A stretch of DNA of 64,000 bases, taken from assembly GCA_004553595.1 (NCBI GenBank), contig SFKZ01000011.1, forward strand, positions 62,001-126,000, read 5' to 3'. How positions within the stretch are numbered: position 1 is the first letter of the stretch; each line of letters starts with the position of its first letter. The DNA comes from Methanobrevibacter ruminantium. GTDB taxonomy: Archaea; Methanobacteriota; Methanobacteria; Methanobacteriales; Methanobacteriaceae. Positions 9,417-18,333 of this stretch are shown here, in pieces. Made by a program: the position numbers and the translations under genes. The notes below the pieces were generated by a model. That model was given only the letters and a program-made list of their open reading frames with translations, was not told the DNA's origin and made no database searches.

Positions 9417-9917
9417 TTATTCATATTTAGTATATCTACCAAAGGATTTTGCTATTTTTCCAATTAATCTAGAACTTGTTGGATGGTGAATTCCTTGAAT
9501 AGTGAATATTGCAATTACCATTCCACAAATGAACATTTCTGGAGTGATTCCAATGAATGAGTAGATGAATATGAGTAGTGTCATGGTCAAAGCGCCAGTT
9601 GTTCCAGCATAACCTGGATCTGCACATAATCTATTCCCAATGTAAACAAGCAATGCAGCTATTAAACCGCCTTGAATTCCAAGAATGTAAACTCCAATTG
9701 AAGCAATCAATGTTCCTGCTGATGCATCTGGAGAACATAGGATGTTTCCTTGGAAGAATCCTCCTGCCAAATCCCCTTTTCTATTTTTGATGGAATATCC
9801 TACAGTCTCTGCCCCTTTAACACCTGGAGCTTCAGGAAGACCTAGGAATGTATCCACTATTACAAAATTAAGCCAAGAGATAATGGTTGCTAAAATCAAG
9901 CCAATTATTAGATCCAT
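9417..9917 (-). CDS. ehaB: EhaB, membrane subunit
   Basis: A 166-residue polytopic membrane protein with about four transmembrane helices. A glycine-rich loop, APGVKGAETVGYSI, follows the first helix, and a helix break with LCADPGYAGTTGA occurs near residue 100. Its ATG overlaps the ehaA stop by one base (TAATG), so the two are translated together. Nothing catalytic is visible; it is a membrane-arm component named by order. Confidence 0.82.
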   Translation of the reverse strand: MDLIIGLILATIISWLNFVIVDTFLGLPEAPGVKGAETVGYSIKNRKGDLAGGFFQGNILCSPDASAGTLIASIGVYILGIQGGLIAALLVYIGNRLCADPGYAGTTGALTMTLLIFIYSFIGITPEMFICGMVIAIFTIQGIHHPTSSRLIGKIAKSFGRYTKYE

Positions 9918-10231
9918 TATTTGCTACCTCCTTGAGGGTTTGGGAAAACATAATCGAATAGATACTTGACAAAAATAGCTGAGAATGCCCCAACTATAAT
10001 TGCAATTATCAATCCATTATAAATCCAAAACACATTTAATGAATAAAAAATAGCTAGAATTCCTATAGCGAACACAGGAGTTGGAAATAGTGCACTTTTT
10101 GTCCAGGAAAACCTGATTGGCTTTTCTGGAAGAAGTGGCAATTTTAAAGCTAACGCTAAAACTATTGCAACTATGATAGCCACCATATAATTCATGAATA
10201 ATTGAAATCCATTAGCACCTATACTAATCAT
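9917..10231 (-). CDS. ehaA: EhaA, first subunit of the hydrogenase operon
   Basis: A 104-residue membrane protein with three hydrophobic helices and the motif LLPEKPIRFSWTKSALFPTP after the first. I start it at ATG 10231, not at the longer open frame beginning at 10300, because the extra residues are polar, lack a ribosome site and would cover the predicted promoter. No Shine-Dalgarno precedes 10231, and a TATA-like box lies about 25-30 bases upstream, so the transcript may be leaderless. It is the first gene of the 17-gene run read leftwards. Confidence 0.82.
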   Translation of the reverse strand: MISIGANGFQLFMNYMVAIIVAIVLALALKLPLLPEKPIRFSWTKSALFPTPVFAIGILAIFYSLNVFWIYNGLIIAIIVGAFSAIFVKYLFDYVFPNPQGGSK

Positions 10232-10248
10232 ACTTATATATATGTTAT

Positions 10249-10268
10249 AATTTAATATATATCTTTTA
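10249..10268 (-). promoter_or_regulatory. Probable eha operon promoter (TATA box)
   Basis: Read on the minus strand, an A-run is followed by GATATATATTAAATT, close to the archaeal BRE/TATA pattern. Its centre is about 28 bases before the EhaA ATG at 10231. That is the normal TATA-to-start distance, so transcription would begin at or just before the ATG. Confidence 0.45.
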
Positions 10269-10300
10269 TTACTTGTTGCCAAGCCGAAAAAATAGGGCAA

Positions 10301-10653
10301 ATTTATGATTATTTTTAAAATCGAAAAAAAATTAAATCAATCAACAGAAAATAAAGATAATTTATGAACAATCTTTGAAAAAGAAGCAGTTCAAAGGATA
10401 AAAATTTAGGCATTCCTAAAAATTATAATTATTTTTATTAACACCACAATTGACAAAAATATAACCACAATATTACCAGAATATGACCACAATAGGAATT
10501 TATTTCTTATATAAAATTACAAAATATTAAAATAGTATTAAAATTATAAATCTATACTAATATAGAAAATAAAATTATAAATCAATGATGAAAATCATAG
10601 GCATTGAATCATTGAAAAATCATTTTACATTATAAATTAAAGGACCAGATATA
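10301..10653. other. Divergent intergenic region between eha and the epimerase gene
   Basis: No gene is visible here. From left to right it holds a hairpin (TTTGAA/TTCAAA, about 10372-10398), a short hairpin TTTAGG-CATT-CCTAAA (about 10406-10422), the ACCACAAT repeat array listed separately, and an imperfect inverted repeat CAATGAT/ATCATTG (about 10584-10614) in front of the plus-strand gene. The region therefore looks regulatory for one or both of the divergent transcription units. Confidence 0.5.
10443..10493 (+). repeat. Phased direct repeats ACCACAAT (x4), operator-like
   Basis: ACCACAAT occurs at 10443, 10464 and 10486, with ACCAGAAT at 10475. The starts are 21, 11 and 11 bases apart, close to two, one and one DNA helix turns, so all copies face the same side of the double helix. 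This is the layout expected for cooperative binding of a regulator. The array lies 212 bases from ehaA and 161 bases from the epimerase start. No regulator for it is recognisable in the window. Confidence 0.6.
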
Positions 10654-11592
10654 ATGGAAAATAAAGAAATTGTAGTTACTGGAGGATGCGGATTTATAGG
10701 TTCACACATTGTTGAAGAGCTATTGGAAGACAATAAAGTGACCATTATAGACAACTTATCCTCTGGAAAAATGGAAAACCTAAAAAATCCAAATCACGAA
10801 AATTTAACCTTAATTGAAGAGGATCTTCTAGACTGTGATTTAGATGAGATTTTAAAAGGAAAGGATTATGTATTCCACCTTGCAGCGAAGGTAAGCGTGC
10901 CAGGAAGTGTAGCAGAACCTTTAGATTACAACGAGACAAACATCGACGCTACCTTGAAATTGCTTATTGCATGTAAAAACAACAACATCAAAAAGATTGT
11001 TTTCTCATCATCTTCTGCAGTTTATGGAGAAAATCCCAACATGCCTCTTAAGGAAACTGAACTTCCTATGCCTTCATCCCCTTATGCTGCTCAAAAGGCA
11101 AGCGACGAATTATACTTAAAATCATTCCATGAAAGCTATGGATTGAATTATGTAGCTCTAAGGTATTTCAATGTCTTTGGTCCTAGACAAGATGAAAACT
11201 CACCTTATGCTGCAGTAATCCCTAAATTCATCTCTGCAATCCTAAAAGGTGAAAGCCCAGTTATTTATGGTGATGGAGAGCAAAGCAGAGACTTTATTTT
11301 TGTAAAGGAAATCGCTAAAGCAAACATTGCAGCATGTGAATCAGACTACAATGGAATTGTGAATGTTGCATTAGGAAAATCAATGACCATAAACCAGCTA
11401 TTTGATATTGTTAGTGATGTTTTGGAATCAGACTTAAAAGTTAATTATCTTGATGAGCGTCCAGGAGACATTAAGCACTCATTAGCGGATATCAGCAATC
11501 TTAAAAATATTGGATTCAAGCCAGAAGATGATAAATTTGAAGAGCAGTTAAGAGAAACTGTAGAATGGTTTAAAGAAGAGATGGAAAAATGA
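10654..11592 (+). CDS. NAD-dependent sugar-nucleotide epimerase/dehydratase
   Basis: A 312-residue extended short-chain dehydrogenase of the UDP-glucose 4-epimerase (GalE/WbpP-like) group. It has the Rossmann motif GGCGFIGSH at residues 8-16, the NAD-binding LAAKVSVPGS segment, the active-site Ser cluster SSSSAVYG and the catalytic pair YAAQK near residue 148. RYFNVFGPRQ and a C-terminal RPGDI segment are also typical. It probably interconverts UDP-hexoses or UDP-N-acetylhexosamines for surface glycans; the substrate cannot be read from sequence. AGGA lies about nine bases upstream of the ATG. Its TGA overlaps the next gene's ATG (ATGA), so the two are co-translated. Confidence 0.85.
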   Translation: MENKEIVVTGGCGFIGSHIVEELLEDNKVTIIDNLSSGKMENLKNPNHENLTLIEEDLLDCDLDEILKGKDYVFHLAAKVSVPGSVAEPLDYNETNIDATLKLLIACKNNNIKKIVFSSSSAVYGENPNMPLKETELPMPSSPYAAQKASDELYLKSFHESYGLNYVALRYFNVFGPRQDENSPYAAVIPKFISAILKGESPVIYGDGEQSRDFIFVKEIAKANIAACESDYNGIVNVALGKSMTINQLFDIVSDVLESDLKVNYLDERPGDIKHSLADISNLKNIGFKPEDDKFEEQLRETVEWFKEEMEK

Positions 11593-13130
11593 AAATTGAA
11601 GTATTAGACACCACATTAAGGGATGGAGAACAGACTCCTGGAATCTCCTTAAATGCAATTAAAAAATTAAGGATAGCTACCAAATTAGACGAGATAGGAG
11701 TTAATTCCATTGAAGCAGGATCTGCAATTACATCTGAAGGTGAAAGGGAAGCCATTAGATTGATTACATCACAAGGATTGAATGCAGAGATTGTAAGCTT
11801 TTCAAGAACATTGCTTAAGGATGTGGATTACTGCTTGGAATGTGATGTCGATGCTGTAAATGTTGTAGTTCCCACTTCTGATTTGCATTTGAAATATAAA
11901 ATTAAGAAATCACAAGATGAAATGCTTGAAGATGCTGTAAAAGTGGTTGAATACGCTAAGGATCATGGCCTTGCTGTAGAGCTTGCAGCTGAAGACTCAA
12001 CAAGAACTGATGTGGAATACTTAAGAAGAATTTTCAAGGCAACAATCGATGCAGGAGCAGATAGAATCTGCCCATGTGACACTTTAGGAATGCTTACACC
12101 ACTCAAATCATTTAATTTCTATAGAAAATTCTCTGATTTGGGAGTTCCTGTAAGCGCTCATTGCCATAATGACTTCGGTCTTGCTGTAGCAAATACATTA
12201 TCAGCTATTGATGGAGGAGCTACAAGATTCCATGGAACCATCAATGGTCTTGGTGAAAGAGCTGGAAATGCAGCTATTGAAGAGGTTGTAGTCTCATTGA
12301 ACACATTATATAAATATAGTGACGATGATGATGAAAGCAAGTACACCACTGACATTAAGATAAACCAGCTTTACAGCACATCTAAATTGGTTTCAAGATT
12401 AAGCAATGCATATCTTGCTCCAAACAAACCGATTGTAGGTGAAAACGCATTTGCACATGAATCTGGAATCCATGCAGATGGAGTTATAAAAAACAGCGCA
12501 ACCTATGAACCTATCATGCCAGAGCTTGTAGGACATAGACGTAAGTTTATCGTTGGGAAGCATGTTGGAACCAAGGGCTTGAACAATAGATTACAGGAAT
12601 TAGGCATTGAAGTTGACAAAGCCCAATTAAATGAGATATTCCTTAAGGTAAAGGACCTTGGAGACAAGGGAAAAACCGTTACAGACACTGATTTGGAAGC
12701 TATTGCAGAGCATGTCCTAAACATCGAGCAGGAAAAGAAAATCAATCTTGATGAACTAACAATCGTTTCAGGAAATAAGATCAGGCCGACCGCTTCAATC
12801 AAGATGAACATTGAAGATAAGGAAGTGATCGAAGCTGATGTTGGTATCGGTCCTGTTGATGCAGCAATCAATGCAGTGAATAAGGGAATCAAGAACTTTG
12901 CAGACATAAAGCTTGAGGAATACCATGTAGATGCAGTTACAGGCGGTACAGATGCATTGATTGAAGTAATTGTAAAACTAAGCTCAGGAGATAAGATCAT
13001 ATCTGCAAGAGCAACTGAACCGGACATTATCAATGCAAGTGTAGAGGCTTATGTTGACGGTGTAAACAGATTGCTTGAAAACAATCATTTTTCCTTAGAC
13101 AAAAAACAAGCAAAGAAAAATAAAAAATAA
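11589..13130 (+). CDS. cimA: (R)-citramalate synthase (LeuA/CimA family)
   Basis: A 513-residue enzyme of the 2-isopropylmalate synthase family. The catalytic TIM barrel carries TTLRDGEQTPG at residues 8-18, HCHNDFGLA near 191 and GERAGNA near 216. It is followed by HESGIHADG and a C-terminal regulatory LeuA-dimer domain (from about residue 380, including ELTIVSGNK). The EAGSAITSEGERE segment matches the methanogen CimA type rather than LeuA, which in the relatives I know reads EAGFP at that place. CimA condenses acetyl-CoA with pyruvate, the first step of the threonine-independent isoleucine route, and the C-terminal domain usually mediates isoleucine feedback. LeuA remains the alternative. 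Confidence 0.75.
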   Translation: MKIEVLDTTLRDGEQTPGISLNAIKKLRIATKLDEIGVNSIEAGSAITSEGEREAIRLITSQGLNAEIVSFSRTLLKDVDYCLECDVDAVNVVVPTSDLHLKYKIKKSQDEMLEDAVKVVEYAKDHGLAVELAAEDSTRTDVEYLRRIFKATIDAGADRICPCDTLGMLTPLKSFNFYRKFSDLGVPVSAHCHNDFGLAVANTLSAIDGGATRFHGTINGLGERAGNAAIEEVVVSLNTLYKYSDDDDESKYTTDIKINQLYSTSKLVSRLSNAYLAPNKPIVGENAFAHESGIHADGVIKNSATYEPIMPELVGHRRKFIVGKHVGTKGLNNRLQELGIEVDKAQLNEIFLKVKDLGDKGKTVTDTDLEAIAEHVLNIEQEKKINLDELTIVSGNKIRPTASIKMNIEDKEVIEADVGIGPVDAAINAVNKGIKNFADIKLEEYHVDAVTGGTDALIEVIVKLSSGDKIISARATEPDIINASVEAYVDGVNRLLENNHFSLDKKQAKKNKK

Positions 13131-13207
13131 ACAATTTTTAAATTATTTTTTAATTTTAATCATATAATTATTTTAATTTTTATAATCTAACATTATAGAG
13201 CGATAAA

Positions 13208-13735
13208 ATGAAAGAATTCAATAATGAATTGGCTAATTTGGATAATGTTGAAATATTAGGTTTCACTGGAGAAATAGAAAGCATTCCTAAAACATTGAAA
13301 CAAGTCGAAGACATTAGAAACAGCTGTTGTGATGTTGGCATTATTCAACTTATGAATGCAGATGCAATAGCTGGAAAGGAACACCTTCAGCAAGGAGTCA
13401 TTCATGCAATCAATGCATTCAAAAGAGGGGAAAATTTAGCTAAGGATTTAGGTATTGAAATTCTAATCAGAACTTCTGCCCAAAGGCAAATTTCAAAGGC
13501 ATTTGACATTCTTGGTCTTAAGGAAGGTAAAATGAATATAGCGGTTGTTCTAATCGATTGCCCAGATTACTTTATCGATGAATTATCTGATATGTTTGTA
13601 AGAAATGATGCTGTTTTAGAAGCTGACGAATCAATATTAACAAACTTATATGATATTCCTGAAAAAGAGTTAAAGAACATACCGATAACAGACATATTAA
13701 TTGATAAAACTACTCGATTAATAGTAGAACAATGA
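13208..13735 (+). CDS. cgi121: KEOPS complex subunit Cgi121
   Basis: A 175-residue protein matching the Cgi121/TPRKB family: the core NADAIAGKEHLQQGVIHAINAF at about residues 47-68 (broken here only by description) and EILIRTSAQRQISKAF near residue 92 are characteristic. Cgi121 binds tRNA for the KEOPS complex, which makes threonylcarbamoyl-adenosine at position 37 of ANN-decoding tRNAs, and stimulates Bud32/Kae1. No other KEOPS gene is in the window. It has its own short upstream spacer of 77 AT-rich bases, so it may be transcribed separately from cimA. Confidence 0.85.
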   Translation: MKEFNNELANLDNVEILGFTGEIESIPKTLKQVEDIRNSCCDVGIIQLMNADAIAGKEHLQQGVIHAINAFKRGENLAKDLGIEILIRTSAQRQISKAFDILGLKEGKMNIAVVLIDCPDYFIDELSDMFVRNDAVLEADESILTNLYDIPEKELKNIPITDILIDKTTRLIVEQ

Positions 13736-13820
13736 ACAAAGAGAGTGAAAAAATTTTAAAAAAAACTATTTTTTTAACCTTAAACATACTTCAATTTAAA
13801 AAAAAAAAAACTATTTTTAA

Positions 13821-14834
13821 TTAATTATCAAGGCACTTTAAAGTTTTGATGATTTCATCCAAATTATCCTGACTTAAACATTCAATATCCAAATTCTTGA
13901 TTTCCAAGGCAACTGCTTTTTCTTTTAATCTGTTATAATTAGGACATTTGGTAATCATTCCATGGCTGTCTAAAACAAATTCCTGACGTAATTTATATGA
14001 TAATGACTTAGGGTCTCCTGTTTCTACAATAACATTTATTCCCCTTTTATCCTTGTGGAATACATTGAAACTTGTTTTTTCTTCAATAGCTTCCTTAAGA
14101 TATAGGCATGCATCAACAGTCTTTTTAAGGTTATCCTTAGCGCAATCCAATTCATTATAGATTCCACAGGCAGTTATGTTGCTTGCATTATTTGTTTTCA
14201 AAAGAAGTTTTGACTTATCAAAAAATCCCTCATCATTTGCTGTTATGAATCCACCATCCTCAACATTGACTATTTTTGGAGAGCCTGTAGATCCAATAAT
14301 GATGTCTGAATAATTTCCATTTGCCAATCTATTCTCATAATCCCCAATAGCTCCTGATGCATCTTCCACAACAAGAATATTGTTCTTATGGGCAAAATCA
14401 CAAATTGCCTTCAAGTCCTGCTCAGCAGTATAAGCTGCAAAACTTGTTAAGAATAGAGCAGATTTATTGTTTTCATCATCCAAATCTATAATATTGTCTT
14501 CTGATGATGAAATAATTGACTCGTTGAGATTATCTAAATCAATTAATCCCTCATTAGTCTTTACAGTGATTAAGTCCTTATTTAAAAAATTAGCTATTTG
14601 CTTAAATCCGTTCCATGCCCCTTGATCTGGAATTAAAATAGCGCCATCAATAGAATTCATAGCAGAAAGAATTGCAGAATTGCCACTATTCACCAATTTA
14701 ACATGGATTTGATTAGTGATATGGGCTAATTTCTCTTCAGCCAATGCATGATAATCCTTTTTATCCTCACCACTTGCCACTTTAGACATGGCCATTTGAG
14801 TTTCCTTTGATGGTTTTTTAAATTTAAGATTCAT
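13821..14834 (-). CDS. PLP-dependent aminotransferase-fold protein, substrate unknown
   Basis: A 337-residue protein with a fold type I pyridoxal-phosphate layout: NSGNSAILSAMNSI (cofactor phosphate-binding turn, near residue 50), VVEDASGAIGD (conserved Asp for the pyridine nitrogen, near 160) and STGSPKIVNVEDGG, whose Lys is the probable Schiff-base residue. This places it near the DegT/DnrJ or SelA-like groups. I chose ATG 14834 over the upstream ATG at 14852 because AGGT lies six bases before it. It is encoded next to the Nre repair gene on the same strand. I do not recognise a specific reaction. Confidence 0.6.
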   Translation of the reverse strand: MNLKFKKPSKETQMAMSKVASGEDKKDYHALAEEKLAHITNQIHVKLVNSGNSAILSAMNSIDGAILIPDQGAWNGFKQIANFLNKDLITVKTNEGLIDLDNLNESIISSSEDNIIDLDDENNKSALFLTSFAAYTAEQDLKAICDFAHKNNILVVEDASGAIGDYENRLANGNYSDIIIGSTGSPKIVNVEDGGFITANDEGFFDKSKLLLKTNNASNITACGIYNELDCAKDNLKKTVDACLYLKEAIEEKTSFNVFHKDKRGINVIVETGDPKSLSYKLRQEFVLDSHGMITKCPNYNRLKEKAVALEIKNLDIECLSQDNLDEIIKTLKCLDN

Positions 14835-14885
14835 ATTTTTACCTAAAGTCATTATTTAATGATTAATTTTAATATAAATTTGTTA

Positions 14886-16082
14886 TTATTGTTGCAAATC
14901 TGGAGATTTCTTGAAGAAGGAATCCAATGTTGTCTGCTTTGAATGCAATAATTCCTTTAGCAAATTGCTTTGCTTTACATATTTGCTGATTGGAATCTTT
15001 AATTTAGTTCCGCAGTAAACAAGAGAGTCTTTTAGTGATTCAAACTCCTTGTACTCCCCATCCATCGCATATTTAATATTCTCTCTAACATTAAACACTC
15101 CAAGAGGAACATACCCGGAATAAGCTTCCCTAAGTATAATAACGCCAGATTGAAGTTTTAGTTTAGCTAATTTATCCAATACTGCCATTTTAGCAGTGTA
15201 ATAACATCCACCTACACAGGAATATTCAGTTTTATCAGTATTTGTTTCATAATCCGAAAAAATCATTTCCTCTTTACCAAGTATTTTAATAAATGCTTCA
15301 AACCATTCATATTGCCATTCGGTAGGTGTTAAGATAATAGCATAATAATTTTTCAAGCTTGAAAATTCATAAACCCTATAGGAATCCATTATATTATAAT
15401 GTCTGACTTCCTTCAATAGATTGTCTGCAATTGTACTGTCACAGGCAGTAATTGACCATCTTGTTGGAACCAATTTTCGATTCTTTTTAAGACCGAATGC
15501 TCCAACAGAAAACGCCTTTTGCATTGCTGAAAATGGAACATCCTTATTATGGAGATTCATCACCGCTTCACGAGCCTTTAAATCAGTGTCATAAAAGCTT
15601 TTTTCAAGTTGCTTATCCCATTTGACTGCATCAATGTCGAATTTTTCAATTAAAGCGCTTGGACCATGAGGTGTGCTTTCTTCACTGAACATTGAACCGC
15701 TAGGCCTTGATCCAAAAGTGGCTTCGCTGTCAATGGATTTTGATGCAAGAGAAATGTCCTGAAGCTTTTCAACAAAGGGATTCTCCAAATCCTTAATGTC
15801 AATCAATTGTTTTCCACGGACAAGATTCAATCGGTATCCAATAATGTCTTCTTGGGTTTTATTTTCACCTATCCACTGCTCTGGAGAGTCCATTATATAT
15901 GTATCTCCAAGTTGAGGAACCATCATTGGTCCAGCATACACTTTAGGATAGCTCCATCGACCTATAAAAACAGATGGTGGTGTACTTCCATCTAAATCCT
16001 TTCCAACATCAACTGATCTCATCTGTATATTCTCAGTTAATTTGGCTAAATAAGCATTCTTAGTAGTCTTAGATGTTCTCAT
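14886..16082 (-). CDS. Archaeal DNA repair protein Nre (DUF650/651)
   Basis: A 398-residue member of the archaeal Nre family. Family features are the N-terminal TPPSVFIGRWSYPKVYAGP region (residues 34-52), the FGSRPSGSMFSEEST segment near 123 and the CVGGCYYTAK segment near 289. The last residues contain QTTLDSFF (383-390), a classical PCNA-interacting peptide. NreA/NreB proteins of archaea bind PCNA and have been linked to DNA damage tolerance. The N-terminal zinc-binding region seen in one Nre subtype is absent here. Upstream, about 140 AT-rich bases separate it from guaA. Confidence 0.85.
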   Translation of the reverse strand: MRTSKTTKNAYLAKLTENIQMRSVDVGKDLDGSTPPSVFIGRWSYPKVYAGPMMVPQLGDTYIMDSPEQWIGENKTQEDIIGYRLNLVRGKQLIDIKDLENPFVEKLQDISLASKSIDSEATFGSRPSGSMFSEESTPHGPSALIEKFDIDAVKWDKQLEKSFYDTDLKAREAVMNLHNKDVPFSAMQKAFSVGAFGLKKNRKLVPTRWSITACDSTIADNLLKEVRHYNIMDSYRVYEFSSLKNYYAIILTPTEWQYEWFEAFIKILGKEEMIFSDYETNTDKTEYSCVGGCYYTAKMAVLDKLAKLKLQSGVIILREAYSGYVPLGVFNVRENIKYAMDGEYKEFESLKDSLVYCGTKLKIPISKYVKQSNLLKELLHSKQTTLDSFFKKSPDLQQ

Positions 16083-16221
16083 AATAATACCTTAAATAAA
16101 ATAAATGATGATGATTGCTAATTGAGTATGATGAAAAATAAAATAGTTAAAATTAGTTTTAAAAACTAATTTAACTTTAATTTAGAGAATTTATATTAAA
16201 TTTTTGTCAATTAATAAATAA

Positions 16222-17148
16222 TTAACAGAATTCAATGGTACTAGGTGGCTTGTCACTAATGGATAAAGCGACATGGGTAACTTCAGAAACTTCAGAAGTG
16301 ATTCTTCTGGAAATGGTTCTGATTACATCCCAAGGCATTTCAGGAACAGTTGCAGTCATTGCGTCAATAGAACTGATTAATCTGATTACAATAAGATAAC
16401 CGAAGTCCCTTTCATCACCTTTTACACCAGTTACCTTAGTGTCAGTAAGTACAGCGAAATATTGCCATAATTCCTTATCTAAGCCAGCTTTTTCCACTTC
16501 TTCTCTTACAATAGCATCTGCAGCTCTGCAAACAGCTAAATTATCTCTTGTTAAAGCTCCAACAACTCTTACACCAAGTCCAGGACCTGGGAAAGGTTGT
16601 CTTTGTACAATGCTGTCTGGAAGACCTAATTCAGTACCGACTTCTCTTACTTCATCTTTATATAAGTCTCTTACAGGTTCAACTACTTTTAAAACCATAC
16701 CGCTTGGCAATGCCATGTTGTGGTGAGTCTTGATTTCTCCTTCAGTTTCAATCCAATCAGGAGCAATGGTACCTTGAACCAAGTATTTAGCGTCAACTGC
16801 TTGTGCTTCTCTTTCAAAGACTTCAATGAATACTCTTCCAATGATTTTCCTTTTCTCTTCAGGGTCATCTACACCTTCAAGTTCGGATAAAAATTCATCA
16901 GATGCATCAACATACTTGAAGTTTAATCTTTCTTCGAAAACTGCACAAACCTGTTCTGCTTCTCCTTCTCTAAGCAATCCATGGTTAACGAATATTGCAG
17001 TCAAATTGTCACCAATAGCTTCTTGGGTAAGAACTGAACAGACAGAACTGTCAACTCCACCGGATAATGCTATAATAGTTTTTTCATCACCAATTTCTTC
17101 TTTGATTTTACGAGTAGCATCTTCAATAAATTCTTTTGGGTTTAACAT
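16222..17148 (-). CDS. guaAB: GMP synthase ATP-pyrophosphatase subunit (GuaAB)
   Basis: A 308-residue catalytic half of the split archaeal GMP synthetase. The PP-loop SGGVDSSV is at residues 29-36, and the substrate-binding FPGPGLGVRV segment lies near 186. The C-terminal dimerisation domain ends with DKPPSTIEFC, as usual for GuaA. It adenylates XMP and transfers ammonia supplied by the glutaminase subunit encoded at 17555-18124. In most bacteria the two are fused; separate genes are the archaeal pattern. A small unknown gene lies between the two. Confidence 0.94.
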   Translation of the reverse strand: MLNPKEFIEDATRKIKEEIGDEKTIIALSGGVDSSVCSVLTQEAIGDNLTAIFVNHGLLREGEAEQVCAVFEERLNFKYVDASDEFLSELEGVDDPEEKRKIIGRVFIEVFEREAQAVDAKYLVQGTIAPDWIETEGEIKTHHNMALPSGMVLKVVEPVRDLYKDEVREVGTELGLPDSIVQRQPFPGPGLGVRVVGALTRDNLAVCRAADAIVREEVEKAGLDKELWQYFAVLTDTKVTGVKGDERDFGYLIVIRLISSIDAMTATVPEMPWDVIRTISRRITSEVSEVTHVALSISDKPPSTIEFC

Positions 17149-17248
17149 AAAAATACCTTAAAAAATTATTTAAAAATTATTGTTCCAATAAAGCTTCTTT
17201 CAATGAATATAATTGAAATTATGAAAAATATTATGTAAATTCTTGGAT

Positions 17249-17491
17249 TTATTCAAAATCTTCGATAAATTCCATAATGATAGCTTCTAAACCTTCGTCT
17301 TTGCCATCCATTACAGCATCCATCATGTCTTCGTATTTGACATATTTTTCAATTTTAATAGCTTTTTCACCAATGCCAGTTATTCTGAAATCTTGTTCAC
17401 CATCACCAATAGGAATGCTAATGGTTTTGAATTTTAAGTTAGCTTTATTGTCAATTGCTTTTTTCTTAAAGTCATCTAAATTATCAAACAT
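17249..17491 (-). CDS. Small conserved-looking acidic protein, unknown
   Basis: An 80-residue soluble acidic protein with no cysteines and no membrane segment. It has a predicted beta-rich middle (FKTISIPIGDGEQDFRITGI, about residues 22-41) and a helical, Asp/Glu-rich end. I do not recognise the family. It lies between the glutaminase and ATP-pyrophosphatase genes of GMP synthetase, on the same strand, with 63 bases on one side and 100 on the other. Codon use and frame look genuine. A link to GMP synthetase is suggested only by position. Confidence 0.65.
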   Translation of the reverse strand: MFDNLDDFKKKAIDNKANLKFKTISIPIGDGEQDFRITGIGEKAIKIEKYVKYEDMMDAVMDGKDEGLEAIIMEFIEDFE

Positions 17492-17554
17492 CTTATCAAC
17501 CCTTTTTTAAATTTAAAATTAATAATAAATATAATAACTCTTTTTATTTTTAAT

Positions 17555-18124
17555 TTATCCATTTTTATAATTCTGACAAATCTCATAAAAATTCTTAAAG
17601 ATGAATTCTCCTTTAGGAGTGTGATGAACTTCTGGATGGAATTGAATTCCATAAATCTCTTTTTCCTTATGTTTCATAGCTTCTATATCACAAAGAGAGG
17701 AACTTGCAATTATGTCAAATTCTTCAGGAAGAGTGTGAACTTCATCTTTATGAGAGCTCCAAACGTCAAGTGGAGATTCAAGTCCTTTAAAGAGACTGGA
17801 AGTATCTAAAAGATTAATTTTTACTTGAGCATAACTTTCAGTGTCTGAAGTGGAGACTTCACCACCAAAGGTTTTAGCTATTAACTGATGACCTAAACAA
17901 ATGCCAAGAATAGGAATATCAAAGTGCTTGATGAATTCTGGAGCATTTCCCACATCATCAATGGAAGGACCTCCACCTAAAATCAAGCCGATAGGCTCTT
18001 TTGATTCAATCTCTTCAATGGATAGTTGATTGCTAACCAATTGAGAAGGAATCTTAAGATACTGTAAGCTTCTTTGGATTCTGTGGTTGTATTGTCCCTT
18101 GTTATTAATAACTAAAATTGTCAT
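17555..18124 (-). CDS. guaAA: GMP synthase glutaminase subunit (GuaAA)
   Basis: A 189-residue class I glutamine amidotransferase. The nucleophile elbow GICLGHQ is near residue 76, and the catalytic His/Glu pair is in GIQFHPEV near 164. It hydrolyses glutamine and feeds ammonia to the ATP-pyrophosphatase subunit. I start it at ATG 18124, six codons inside the longest frame, because GAGAG is placed properly before it. The protein then begins TILVINNKGQ, as in archaeal orthologues. Confidence 0.92.
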   Translation of the reverse strand: MTILVINNKGQYNHRIQRSLQYLKIPSQLVSNQLSIEEIESKEPIGLILGGGPSIDDVGNAPEFIKHFDIPILGICLGHQLIAKTFGGEVSTSDTESYAQVKINLLDTSSLFKGLESPLDVWSSHKDEVHTLPEEFDIIASSSLCDIEAMKHKEKEIYGIQFHPEVHHTPKGEFIFKNFYEICQNYKNG

Positions 18125-18333
18125 ATAATCTCTCAAAATCATTTTTTTTACGAATAAATTCCTTATAATATTACATTAAAAGCTAAAAATTAAATGCATA
18201 TATAATGTATAATATTATATTAATTTAATATATATTTAATATAATATATAAATTTATTACATTAACTTACCATATTAAGATAAATTAAACAACTTAAATA
18301 AATTTAAATAGTATTAAAAGATAAATAAGAACT

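Noticed and set aside
1..10300. The hydrogenase could be Ehb, Ech or formate hydrogenlyase
   Set aside because: Gene number, order, the DUF1959-type subunit before the small subunit and the two terminal polyferredoxins fit Eha.
10570..10620. C-box-like AATGATGA in the eha/epimerase spacer as a second C/D sRNA
   Set aside because: No CTGA box D or D' and no second C box; the words fit an AT-rich inverted repeat better.
11589..13130. 2-isopropylmalate synthase (LeuA) or homocitrate synthase (AksA)
   Set aside because: EAGSAITSEGERE and the overall length match CimA; kept as an alternative in the feature.
16095..16150. Two ATGATGA words upstream of the Nre gene as a C/D sRNA
   Set aside because: No box D or D' and no closing stem; ATGATG runs are common in this AT-rich DNA.
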